Below, in pieces: positions 7,129-14,659 of a stretch of 21,964 nt of DNA. Source of the DNA: DATAFF01 sp036257595 (GTDB taxonomy: Bacteria > Pseudomonadota > Alphaproteobacteria > Rhizobiales > Aestuariivirgaceae); NCBI GenBank assembly GCA_036257595.1, contig DATAFF010000068.1, positions 1 through 21,964 of the forward strand, in the 5' to 3' direction. Under the pieces are notes generated by a model, which saw nothing but the letters and a program-made list of their open reading frames with translations, was not told the DNA's origin and searched no databases. Position 1 is the first letter of the stretch. Every line of letters starts with the position of its first letter. The position numbers were made by a program, and so were the translations under genes.

Positions 7129-9588
7129 TCAGCCTCTGACCCGGCTGTTGCGCGGGTCGTAGAACGCTTCGAGCCTGACCTCCGCCGGGTAGCGCTGCCA
7201 GGCGATTTCGATCTCGAAACCGCCGCCGGCGAGCCATTCCGCGGTGACGCCACGCTCGGCGCGGACATAGCCAAGCGCCAGCGAGCGGCCGATGCGATGG
7301 CCAAATGCGCCGGAGGTGGTGGCGCCGACAAGCGCGCCCGCGCGGTAGATCGGCTCCTCGTGATACATCATCGGCGTGCTCTCGCCGGTATCGACAAGGC
7401 CGATGGCGACCAGGCGCTTCGCCAGAACCCCCTGTCGCTTCTGCTCGAGCAGGGCCTCGCGGCCGATGAAGCCGCCGGGCTTGTTGAAAGCGCAGGTGAA
7501 GCCGAGCCCGGCTTCGAGCGGGGTGTCCTCGTCGGCGATGTCGTGGCCCCAATGCCGGTAGGCCTTCTCCATGCGGCAATTGTTCATGGTGTGCATGCCG
7601 CAGGGCTTCAGGCCGAATTCCCGGCCGGCGCTCACGATGGTGTCGAACACATGTTGTGCGAACTCGGCGGGGATATAGAGCTCGAAGCCAAGCTCGCCGA
7701 CATAGGTGATGCGGCTGGCGCGGACCCTGGCATAGCCGATCTCGACATCGCGCGAGGTGGCGAACGGGAAGGCCTCGTTCGAAACATCCTCGCCCGTCAG
7801 CTTCGCCATCAGTGCCCGCGAGCGCGGTCCCATCAGCGACAGCATCGGCAGGCCGGAGGTGATGTCGGTAGCGACCGCCCGCGCATCCTCCGGGATGTGG
7901 CGCTTCAGCCAGGCGAAGTCGCGGGTTTGCGGTGCCGCACCGGTGACGATCAGATAGCGATTCTCAGCAAGGCGAGTCACCGTCAGGTCGGCCTCGATGC
8001 CACCGCGCTCGTTCAGCCATTGGGTATAGACGATGCGACCGGTCGCGACGTCGACGTCGTTGGTCGAGATGCGGTTGAGCACGGCCGATGCATCACGGCC
8101 CTCCAGAATGAACTTCGCGAAGGATGATTGGTCGAACAGCCCGACGGCATCCCGGACGGCTTCCGCCTCGGCCGCGGCATAGGGGAACCAGTTCTGCCGG
8201 CCATAGGAATAGCGGTATTCCGGCTTGACGCCCGGCGGCGCGAACCAGTTCGGACGCTCCCAGCCATTGACCTCGCCGAAGCAGGCGCCGAGCGCCTGGA
8301 GGCGATCGTGAAAGGGCGAGCGGCGGACGCCGCGGGCGGTGCGCGGCTGGAAATAGGGCCAGTGCATCGCATAGAGAAGACCGAGGCTCTCGACGGTGCG
8401 GTCGCGCAGATAGGCCTTGACCGACTGGAACGGATGAATGCGGCGGATATCGACGCCCGACACGTCCATCGGCGGATGGCCGTTCTTGATCCATTGCGCC
8501 AGCACGAGTCCGGCGCCGCCCGACGACTGGATGCCGATCGAGTTGAAGCCGGTGGCGACGTAGAGATTTCCGATCTCGGGCGTTTCCCCGAGATAGTAGC
8601 GGTCGTCGGGGGTGAAGCTTTCCGGGCCGTTGAAGAAGAGCGCGATGCCGGCCCGCTCGAGCAGCGGCATGCGGGCGATCGCCGAATTGAGGATCGGCTC
8701 GAAATGATCCATGTCCTCGGGCAGCGTCTCGAAGGCGAAGTCCTCGGGGATGCCGTCGTCGCCCCATGGCTTGGCCTCGGGCTCGAAGGCGCCGATCAGG
8801 AGCTTGCCGGCATCCTCCTTGTAATAGGTGCATTCGTCGGGCACCCGCACCACCGGCATATCGCGGGGAAGTTCGGCAAGCGGCTCGGTGACGATGTAGA
8901 AATGCTCCGCCGCATGGAGCGGGATCGACACGCCGGCCGCGCGTCCGATGTCGCGCGACCACATGCCGGCCGCGATCACCACGCGGTCGGCCGCAATGGT
9001 GCCCGAGGCGGTCTCGACGCCGACCGCCTTGCCCTTGTCGATGAGGATGCGCGTCGCCTTGGTGTTCTCGAACACCTTGACGCCGCGCGCGCGGGCGCCG
9101 GCGGCCAGCGCCTGGGTGACGTCGATCGGGTTGACCTGGCCGTCCTTGGGCAGGAACACGCCGCCGACCACGCCCTGGGCGCTGAGATGCGGCAGCCGCT
9201 CCGCGATCTCGCCCGCGGCGATGACCTTGACCTCGAGCCCGAATTGCCGCGCCATCGAGGCGCCGCGCTTCAGCTCCTCGAGCCGGGCATCGGTCAGCGC
9301 CACCGAGATCGAGCCGTTCTGCTTGAATCCGGTGGCCTGACCGGTTTCGGCCTCGAGCTTCTCGAACAATCCGGTGGTGTACTTTGCCAGCTCGGTGAGA
9401 TTGCGGGTGGCGCGAAGCTGACCGACCAGGCCGGCGGCGTGCCAGGTGGTGCCTGAGGTCAGCTGCTTGCGCTCGACCAGCACCACGTCGGTAATGCCGA
9501 ACTTCGCCAGATGATAGGCGAGCGAGGTGCCGACAATTCCGCCGCCGATGATCACGACGTCGGCTCGCGGCGGCAGTTGTTTCGACAT
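7129..9588 (-). CDS. FAD-dependent dehydrogenase with GcvT-type C-terminal domain (dimethylglycine/sarcosine dehydrogenase family)
   Basis: An 819-residue two-part protein. The N-terminal DAO/FAD domain (about 8-370) has the Rossmann motif GGGIVG (15-20) and SGTTWHAAGLVGQLR (45-59); His50 matches the residue that binds FAD covalently in dimethylglycine and sarcosine dehydrogenases. After a linker, the C-terminal half (about 430-815) is an aminomethyltransferase (GcvT) fold with DQSSFAKF, LSLMGPRSRALM and YVGELGFELYIP, and probably binds tetrahydrofolate. Family reaction: oxidative N-demethylation of a methylated glycine, passing the one-carbon unit to folate. Length matches the family (about 800-870). 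The exact substrate is unknown, and no choline/betaine genes are near. The start at 9588 faces the rhodanese gene across a 120-bp divergent promoter region. Confidence 0.87.
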   Translation of the reverse strand: MSKQLPPRADVVIIGGGIVGTSLAYHLAKFGITDVVLVERKQLTSGTTWHAAGLVGQLRATRNLTELAKYTTGLFEKLEAETGQATGFKQNGSISVALTDARLEELKRGASMARQFGLEVKVIAAGEIAERLPHLSAQGVVGGVFLPKDGQVNPIDVTQALAAGARARGVKVFENTKATRILIDKGKAVGVETASGTIAADRVVIAAGMWSRDIGRAAGVSIPLHAAEHFYIVTEPLAELPRDMPVVRVPDECTYYKEDAGKLLIGAFEPEAKPWGDDGIPEDFAFETLPEDMDHFEPILNSAIARMPLLERAGIALFFNGPESFTPDDRYYLGETPEIGNLYVATGFNSIGIQSSGGAGLVLAQWIKNGHPPMDVSGVDIRRIHPFQSVKAYLRDRTVESLGLLYAMHWPYFQPRTARGVRRSPFHDRLQALGACFGEVNGWERPNWFAPPGVKPEYRYSYGRQNWFPYAAAEAEAVRDAVGLFDQSSFAKFILEGRDASAVLNRISTNDVDVATGRIVYTQWLNERGGIEADLTVTRLAENRYLIVTGAAPQTRDFAWLKRHIPEDARAVATDITSGLPMLSLMGPRSRALMAKLTGEDVSNEAFPFATSRDVEIGYARVRASRITYVGELGFELYIPAEFAQHVFDTIVSAGREFGLKPCGMHTMNNCRMEKAYRHWGHDIADEDTPLEAGLGFTCAFNKPGGFIGREALLEQKRQGVLAKRLVAIGLVDTGESTPMMYHEEPIYRAGALVGATTSGAFGHRIGRSLALGYVRAERGVTAEWLAGGGFEIEIAWQRYPAEVRLEAFYDPRNSRVRG

Positions 9589-9640
9589 GGGAGACCTTCT
9601 CGACGCTGCAGGCGCGCGACCTTAACGCTTCCGCATGGAG

Positions 9641-9669
9641 TTGTCTTGCCAGGGTGTTTGGCCTAATCT
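9641..9669 (+). promoter_or_regulatory. Candidate sigma-70-type promoter of rhodanese-metZ
   Basis: TTGTCT (9641-9646) and TAATCT (9664-9669) are spaced by exactly 17 bp. The expected transcription start, about 9676, falls just before the GTTC-N8-GAAC palindrome. This is the best-looking promoter in the window. Confidence 0.5.
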
Positions 9670-9678
9670 TTTCCGCCT

Positions 9679-9694
9679 GTTCGGAATTCAGAAC
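9679..9694. promoter_or_regulatory. Palindromic operator candidate GTTC-N8-GAAC (rhodanese-metZ)
   Basis: GTTCGGAATTCAGAAC is symmetric except for one base pair (G against A). It lies about +3 to +19 from the predicted transcription start and 14 bp before the rhodanese ATG, a position suited to repression. Confidence 0.55.
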
Positions 9695-9708
9695 GATTGG
9701 TGCTCGCC

Positions 9709-10110
9709 ATGTACAGGGGTGATCTTACCCCCACCCAAGCCTATGAGAAGTTGATGACGTCGCCGGGCGCCGTCCTGATCGATGTGCGCACCGGTCCGGA
9801 ATGGGCCTTTGTCGGCGTGCCGGCGGTCGAGGGGCTGCTGCGGATCTCCTGGCAGGACTACCCGCAAATGCGGGTGAACGAGCGCTTTGCCGAGATGGTG
9901 GAGCAGGCGGGCGTGCCGAAGGATGTTGAGGTCATGCTGATCTGCCGCTCCGGCGCCCGCTCGGCGGCGGCCGCGGCAGCCCTGACCGGCGCCGGCTATC
10001 GGAACGCCTGGAATGTCGCGCAGGGCTTCGAAGGCGACCGCGACGATGAGGGTCATCGTGGCACGGTCGGCGGCTGGAAGGCGGTCGGCCTGCCCTGGGT
10101 GCAGAGCTGA
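9709..10110 (+). CDS. Rhodanese-like domain protein (sulfurtransferase)
   Basis: A 133-residue single-domain rhodanese. ATG 9709 is preferred; an in-frame TTG at 9697 would begin 3 bp after the putative operator. LIDVRTGPEWAFVGVP (about 23-38) is the CH2-type substrate strand. The active-site loop is C79-RSGARS, with Cys79 as the sulfur-carrying residue; the six-residue loop fits sulfur rather than phosphate chemistry. It ends only 8 bp before metZ, so the two should be co-transcribed. Co-location suggests delivery of sulfane sulfur or handling of sulfide for homocysteine synthesis, but that is inference; family members have many roles. Confidence 0.9.
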   Translation: MYRGDLTPTQAYEKLMTSPGAVLIDVRTGPEWAFVGVPAVEGLLRISWQDYPQMRVNERFAEMVEQAGVPKDVEVMLICRSGARSAAAAAALTGAGYRNAWNVAQGFEGDRDDEGHRGTVGGWKAVGLPWVQS

Positions 10111-10118
10111 GTCAGAGA

Positions 10119-11318
10119 ATGCTGAAGCCACCGGGGAAGAGCGCGACAATCGAAAACGCCGGGGAGTCGACCCGGCTGGTCAGGGGCGGCACCGAGCGCA
10201 CCCATCATGGCGAAACGGCGGAAGCGCTGTTCCTCAATTCCGGCTTCGTCTATCCCGACGGCGAGACCGCCGAGCGGCGCTTTGCCGGCGAGGAAGAGGG
10301 CTATGTCTATGCCCGCTACGGCAATCCGACCGTAACCATGTTCGAGGAGCGGCTGCGCCTGCTCGAGGGCGCCGAGGCCTGCTACGGCGTCGGCTCCGGC
10401 ATGGCGGCGGTGTGGGGCGCGCTTGCCTGCCAGGTGAAGGCCGGCGATCACATCGTGTCGTCGCGGGCGCTGTTCGGCTCCTGCTACCAGATCGTCACCA
10501 ATATCCTGCCGCGCTTCGGGGTAACCTCGACGCTGGTCGACGGCAATGACATGGCGCGCTGGCGCGACGCCATTGGGCCGGGGACCAAGCTCGTCTTCCT
10601 CGAGAGCCCGTCCAATCCCGGGCTCGAGATCATCGACATCGCCCAGGTGTCGGCGATCGCCCATCAGCGCGGCGCCTCGGTGGTGGTCGACAACATCTTT
10701 GCGACGCCCATTCTTCAGAAGCCGCTCGAGCTCGGCGCCGATGTGGTGGTTTATTCCGGGACCAAGCATTTCGACGGGCAGGGCAGGGTGCTGGGCGGCG
10801 CCATCGTGTCGACGAGGAAGTTCAAGGAGGAGCTGCTGAAGCCGTTTCTCCGCCATACCGGGCCGTCGCTGTCGCCGTTCAATGCCTGGGTCCTGCTCAA
10901 GGGCATGGAGACGCTGAAGCTGCGGGTGATGGCGCAGTGCGATGCGGCGCTCGCCATTGCCACGGCGCTGCAATCGGTGCCCGGCGTGTCGCGGGTTTCC
11001 TATCCCTTCCTCGACAGCCATCCGCAGGCGGCGCTGGCGCGCCGCCAGATGCGGGGCGGCGGCACCGTCGTCACCTTCGACGTCGGCGGCGGCAAGGCGC
11101 AGGCCTTCGACATGCTGCGGCGCTTGCGGCTGATCGACATCTCCAACAATCTCGGCGATGCCAAGTCGTTGATCACCCATCCGGCCTCGACCACCCACCG
11201 CAATATCGGCCCCGAGGCGCGCGCCGCCATGGGCATCGGCGACGGCATGCTCAGGCTGTCGGTCGGCCTCGAGGATGTCGAGGATCTGCTGGCGGATCTG
11301 AGCCAGGCGTTGGCCTGA
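10119..11318 (+). CDS. metZ: O-succinylhomoserine sulfhydrylase
   Basis: A 399-residue PLP-dependent enzyme of the Cys/Met metabolism family. EGYVYARYGNPTV (about 60-72) contributes the PLP phosphate-binding Tyr-Arg. SGMAAVWGAL (93-102) and VDNIFATP (190-197) are further cofactor motifs, and VYSGTKHFDGQGRVLGG (211-227) carries the Schiff-base lysine, Lys216. The GQGRVLGG ending of this motif is typical of MetZ rather than MetB or MetC. Reaction: O-succinyl-L-homoserine plus sulfide gives L-homocysteine plus succinate, in the cytoplasm. This is the natural acceptor for the sulfide made by the cys operon that ends on the other side of the heptad repeat. The gene is 8 bp after the rhodanese gene and shares its promoter. 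Confidence 0.93.
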   Translation: MLKPPGKSATIENAGESTRLVRGGTERTHHGETAEALFLNSGFVYPDGETAERRFAGEEEGYVYARYGNPTVTMFEERLRLLEGAEACYGVGSGMAAVWGALACQVKAGDHIVSSRALFGSCYQIVTNILPRFGVTSTLVDGNDMARWRDAIGPGTKLVFLESPSNPGLEIIDIAQVSAIAHQRGASVVVDNIFATPILQKPLELGADVVVYSGTKHFDGQGRVLGGAIVSTRKFKEELLKPFLRHTGPSLSPFNAWVLLKGMETLKLRVMAQCDAALAIATALQSVPGVSRVSYPFLDSHPQAALARRQMRGGGTVVTFDVGGGKAQAFDMLRRLRLIDISNNLGDAKSLITHPASTTHRNIGPEARAAMGIGDGMLRLSVGLEDVEDLLADLSQALA

Positions 11319-11323
11319 GGGAA

Positions 11324-11400
11324 GGCAGTCGGCAGATAGGCAGTAGGCAGTAGGCAGTAGCCTGCGCTCTACGCCTGCCTACTGCCTAACGCCTACTGCC
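11324..11400. repeat. Heptad inverted-repeat element, copy 3
   Basis: Left arm GGCAGTC-GGCAGA followed by TAGGCAG units, core CCTGCGCTCTACGCC, right arm GCCTACTGCCTAACGCC and TACTGCC. It fills the convergent gap exactly: it begins 5 bp after the metZ stop and ends at the base before the cysH stop codon. Its ends are nearly identical to copy 2 at 5760-5832. Confidence 0.93.
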
Positions 11401-12102
11401 TCATCCCGCCGCCACTCGCATCGGCCGGCCGTTCGCCGTCCAGTGGATGCCGCATTCGGTCTTGTCCTGGCCGGCCCAGCGGCCGGCGCGCGGGTCCTCG
11501 TCGCTGCCGCCCTTGATGGTGCAGGGCAGGCAGCCGATCGAGCGATAGCCGCGGGCGGTGAGCGGATGGGCCGGCAATTGATGCTCGGCGGCGTAGCGGC
11601 GGAGATCGGCCGGCGAGAAGCCGGCGAGCGGCTCCGCCTTGAGGCGGCCATCGGCGAGGCCGACGGTTGCGATATTGGCGCGCTCGCCGCCATGGAAGCG
11701 CTTGCGGCCGGAGATCACCACCTCATAGCCGGTGAGCACCCGCTCGAGCGGCAGGGTCTTGCGGATGTGGCAGCAGAAATCGGGTGCGCGGCGATGCAGG
11801 CTCCCGTCGGGATCTTCGCGCGCCAGGTCGCCGGCATCGGGGCGGACCGTCCTGACATTGGTGAGGCCGAGCCGCTCGATGAGCTGGGTGCGGTAGCGCC
11901 GGGTCTCCCAGAAGAGCTTGCCGGTGTCGAGGAAGATGACCAGCAGGTTGCGATCGACTTCGGCCGCCATATGAAGGAGCACGGCCGACTCGGCACCGAA
12001 TGACGAGACCAGCGCCACCCGGCCGGGATAGTCGCGCACCAGCGCTTCGATCAGCGGCTTGCCTTCGAGCCCGGCATAGGTTTCCAGCGTGTCGAATGCC
12101 AC
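11401..12102 (-). CDS. cysH: Phosphoadenylyl/adenylyl-sulfate reductase, APS-reductase type
   Basis: A 233-residue PAPS/APS reductase. VSSFGAESAVLL (32-43) is the nucleotide-binding PP-loop. Two cysteine pairs, C110-C111 and C191-x2-C194, match the ligands of the 4Fe-4S cluster of assimilatory APS reductases, and the catalytic Cys is C217 in KTECGIH. Presence of the iron-sulfur ligands points to APS rather than PAPS as substrate: APS is reduced by thioredoxin or glutathione to sulfite plus AMP. The start is GTG at 12102, 6 bp after the DUF934 stop; no ATG fits. It is the last gene of the operon, and its stop directly abuts a heptad repeat. No cysDN genes are in the window. Confidence 0.94.
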   Translation of the reverse strand: MAFDTLETYAGLEGKPLIEALVRDYPGRVALVSSFGAESAVLLHMAAEVDRNLLVIFLDTGKLFWETRRYRTQLIERLGLTNVRTVRPDAGDLAREDPDGSLHRRAPDFCCHIRKTLPLERVLTGYEVVISGRKRFHGGERANIATVGLADGRLKAEPLAGFSPADLRRYAAEHQLPAHPLTARGYRSIGCLPCTIKGGSDEDPRAGRWAGQDKTECGIHWTANGRPMRVAAG

Positions 12103-12108
12103 GGCACG

Positions 12109-12648
12109 TCACCCGGCGTGAGGCTGCTCGAACCAGGGGTCCTGGTCGTCGCGGTCGCCGCCAAGCTCGCCATGGCGGGCGAGCCAGACATTGCGGGCGC
12201 CCGGCACCGGCTGATAGCTGACCGACATGCTGCGGGCCGCCTTCTGCCACACGCTCTCGGGAAAGCGGTCGGGCACCTCGAAGGCGTCGAAGCCGACCTG
12301 CAGCATGAATTGGAGCTGGTCGGGGAGGACGTTGCCGGCGGCCCTGAGCTCGCCGGCAAAGCCGAGATCGCGCAGCTGCCGGCCGATCGAATAGGCGCGG
12401 CCGTCGGTGAAGGCCGGGAAGGGCAGGACGATCAGCGACAGGCGGCTGAGAAAGGACTGCAGCGCCTCGGCGCGCTCGCTGTTGGGGAAGACGACGCCGA
12501 CCAGGCCGGGATGGCGGGCGATCTCGCCCCAATTCTGCAAGAGCCGCGCGAAGGGAACGAGGATGTCGCCCGTGAAGGGCAGGTCGGCATCGCCGTCGAT
12601 CCTGATCCAGCTGTCCTTTATGAAGCGGTCACCTTTGAGGAGCGGCAT
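12109..12648 (-). CDS. DUF934 domain-containing protein
   Basis: A 179-residue soluble protein beginning MPLLKGDRFIKDSWIRI. The start at 12648 is supported by an AAGGAGG ribosome site lying inside the 3' end of cysI; the genes overlap by 20 bp. The motifs FPNSERAEAL (about 53-62), FTDGRAYSIGRQLR (about 79-92) and VLPDQLQFMLQVGFDAFEVP (about 107-126) are those of DUF934 as I recognise it, a family found almost only between cysI and cysH in Proteobacteria. Its biochemical role is not established; position implies a function in sulfite reduction or in assembling or protecting the reductase. The frame remains open upstream opposite cysI, but that region is not credible coding sequence. Confidence 0.88.
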   Translation of the reverse strand: MPLLKGDRFIKDSWIRIDGDADLPFTGDILVPFARLLQNWGEIARHPGLVGVVFPNSERAEALQSFLSRLSLIVLPFPAFTDGRAYSIGRQLRDLGFAGELRAAGNVLPDQLQFMLQVGFDAFEVPDRFPESVWQKAARSMSVSYQPVPGARNVWLARHGELGGDRDDQDPWFEQPHAG

Positions 12649-14290
12649 AGAGGGCCTCCTTGAACGGCTTCGGTCCAAGCCGGCGATAGGCGTCGAGAAA
12701 GGTCTCGCCGTCATGGCGCAGGCCAAGATAGGTCTTGATGATGGTGTCGATGGCGTCGGCCACCTCGTGACCGGCGAAGCCGGGTCCGAGAATGTTGCCG
12801 ATCGAGGCGCTCTCGCTCGAGGAGCCACCGAGCGTGATCTGGTAGAACTCCTCGCCTTTCTTGTCGAGGCCGAGAATGCCGATATGGCCAACGTGATGGT
12901 GGCCGCAGGCATTGATGCAGCCCGAGATGTTGATCTTGAGCGGGCCGATCTCATGCTGGCGCTCGAGATCGGCGAAGCGGCGCGAGATCGCCTGCGCCAC
13001 CGGGATCGAGCGTGCGGTGGCCAGCGTGCAATAATCGAGGCCGGGGCAGGCGATGATGTCGCCGGCGAGCCCGAGATTGGCGGTGGCAAGCCCGTTGGCC
13101 TCGAGCACCTTCCAGACGGTGAAGACGTCGTCGCGCTTCACATGCGGCAGCACCAGGTTCTGGTGGTGGCTCACCCGCACCTCGTCGAAACTGTAGCGAC
13201 GGGCGAGATCGGCGACGACCCGCATCTGCTCGGCGGTGGCATCGCCGGGGATGCCGCCCGGCGGCTTGAGCGAGATGTTGACGATGCCGTAGCCGTCGAC
13301 CCGGTGGGCGGCGAGATTGACGCGCGCCCATTTGGCGAAGGCGGCATTGTCGAGCTTCGCCTGCTCGAAGGCGCCCGAGATCTTGGGCAGCGTCTCGAAG
13401 GAGGGCGGCGCGAAATAGGCCGAGATCCGCTCGAGCTCCTTGCCGTCGACCTCGGCGGTCGGATGGATGATCCGGGCGAACTCGGCCTCGACCTCCTCGC
13501 GGAAGCGCTTCTCGCCGAGCTCCATGACCAGGATCTTGATGCGCGCCTTGTATTTGTTGTCGCGCCGGCCATGCAGATTGTAGACGCGCATGATGGCTTC
13601 GAGATAGGGCAGCAGCTGGCGCTCGGGCAGGAAGTCGCGGACGATGATGCCGACCGCCGGGGTGCGCCCCTGGCCGCCGCCGACGATGACCTCCCAGCCG
13701 CGTGCTCCCGAAGCATCGAGATGCATCCTGAGCCCGATGTCGTGAACCTTGACGGCGGCCCGGTCATTGGGCGCGCCGGTCACCGCGATCTTGAACTTGC
13801 GCGGCAAATAGGAGAATTCCGGATTGAGGCTCGACCACTGGCGCAGGAGCTCGGCGACCGGCCGTGGATCGGCCAGCTCGTCGGCGGCGGCGCCGGCCCA
13901 ATGATCGGTGGTGACATTGCGGATGCAATTGCCCGAGGTCTGGATGGCATGCATCTCGACCGCGGCCAGGCTTTCGAGGATGTCGGCGGTGTCCTCGAGC
14001 TTGATCCAGTTGAACTGGATGTTTTGGCGGGTGGTGAAATGGCCGTAGCCGCGGTCATGGCGCTCGGCGATGTCGGCGAGCCGATCGAGCTGGCGCGACG
14101 ACAGGGTGCCATAGGGAATGGCGATGCGCAGCATATAGGCGTGGAGCTGGAGATAGAGGCCGTTCATCAGCCGCAACGGCCGGAACTCGTCCTCGCTCAG
14201 CTCGCCCGAGAGCCGCCGCAGCGCCTGCTCGCGGAACTGCGCGGTGCGCTCGGCGACGAAGCGATGATCGAACTCGTCATAGCGATACAT
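12629..14290 (-). CDS. cysI: Ferredoxin-type nitrite/sulfite reductase, assimilatory sulfite reductase
   Basis: A 553-residue siroheme enzyme with the two-fold repeat of the nitrite/sulfite reductase family. GHFTTRQNIQFNW (about 83-95) and the NCIRNVT segment (121-127) provide siroheme-binding arginines. The 4Fe-4S/siroheme ligands are C415, C421 (CPGLDYC), C458 and C462 (GCINACGHHHVGHIG). Reaction: six-electron reduction of sulfite to sulfide. Sequence alone cannot wholly exclude nitrite, but the cysG-cysI-DUF934-cysH context favours sulfite. No cysJ flavoprotein is present, and a ferredoxin gene heads the operon, so ferredoxin is the likely donor. The ribosome site GGAGTGAG overlaps the stop of the DUF2849 gene 3 bp upstream, which suggests coupling. 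Confidence 0.92.
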   Translation of the reverse strand: MYRYDEFDHRFVAERTAQFREQALRRLSGELSEDEFRPLRLMNGLYLQLHAYMLRIAIPYGTLSSRQLDRLADIAERHDRGYGHFTTRQNIQFNWIKLEDTADILESLAAVEMHAIQTSGNCIRNVTTDHWAGAAADELADPRPVAELLRQWSSLNPEFSYLPRKFKIAVTGAPNDRAAVKVHDIGLRMHLDASGARGWEVIVGGGQGRTPAVGIIVRDFLPERQLLPYLEAIMRVYNLHGRRDNKYKARIKILVMELGEKRFREEVEAEFARIIHPTAEVDGKELERISAYFAPPSFETLPKISGAFEQAKLDNAAFAKWARVNLAAHRVDGYGIVNISLKPPGGIPGDATAEQMRVVADLARRYSFDEVRVSHHQNLVLPHVKRDDVFTVWKVLEANGLATANLGLAGDIIACPGLDYCTLATARSIPVAQAISRRFADLERQHEIGPLKINISGCINACGHHHVGHIGILGLDKKGEEFYQITLGGSSSESASIGNILGPGFAGHEVADAIDTIIKTYLGLRHDGETFLDAYRRLGPKPFKEALYAAPQR

Positions 14291-14293
14291 GGC

Positions 14294-14659
14294 TCACTCC
14301 GTCGGCTGGAAGCCGCCGCCCAGCCCCTCGGCCTGCTTGCCGAGATCGGCGCGGACGGACGGCCCGAGGGTGCGGATGCGCTCGCGAATATGGAGGGCGC
14401 GGACCCGCCCGTCGCGGCGCTCGGCCTCGAAGAGATAGGGCCCGGTGACCAGATTGGACCTGACGGCCTCCTCGCCGCGCGCTTCGAGCGCCGCGGCCGA
14501 GCCGGGCTCAAGCGCGACGGCCGCTTCATCGATCCGCTCGCTCCACTGGCCGGAGCGGGTCAGGAACACCACCACGCCATCGGCGAGACGGTTGGCGGTC
14601 ATCACCTTGCCGGTGTCGACCGGGTTTGCCTTGTCGATATTTCGTACCGGGGCGGTCAT
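14294..14659 (-). CDS. DUF2849 domain-containing protein
   Basis: A 121-residue soluble protein. The N-terminal part, VMTANRLADGVVVFLTRSGQWSE (about 19-41), resembles DUF2849, a short family found in Alphaproteobacteria next to cysI and cysG. The middle has an acidic/alanine-rich stretch, and LVTGPYLFEAERRDGRVRALHIRERIRTLGPSVR (about 70-103) is also family-like. No cofactor motif or cysteine is visible. The start overlaps the cysG stop by 4 bp, with GGAGAG as ribosome site, and the stop is 3 bp from cysI. The function is unknown; tight coupling between siroheme synthesis and the siroheme enzyme suggests a role in cofactor handling or regulation (inference). Confidence 0.85.
   Translation of the reverse strand: MTAPVRNIDKANPVDTGKVMTANRLADGVVVFLTRSGQWSERIDEAAVALEPGSAAALEARGEEAVRSNLVTGPYLFEAERRDGRVRALHIRERIRTLGPSVRADLGKQAEGLGGGFQPTE

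Noticed and set aside
9697..9708. An upstream TTG/GTG start for the rhodanese gene.
   Set aside because: It would add only MVLA, lie almost on the putative operator, and leave less room for a ribosome site than ATG 9709.
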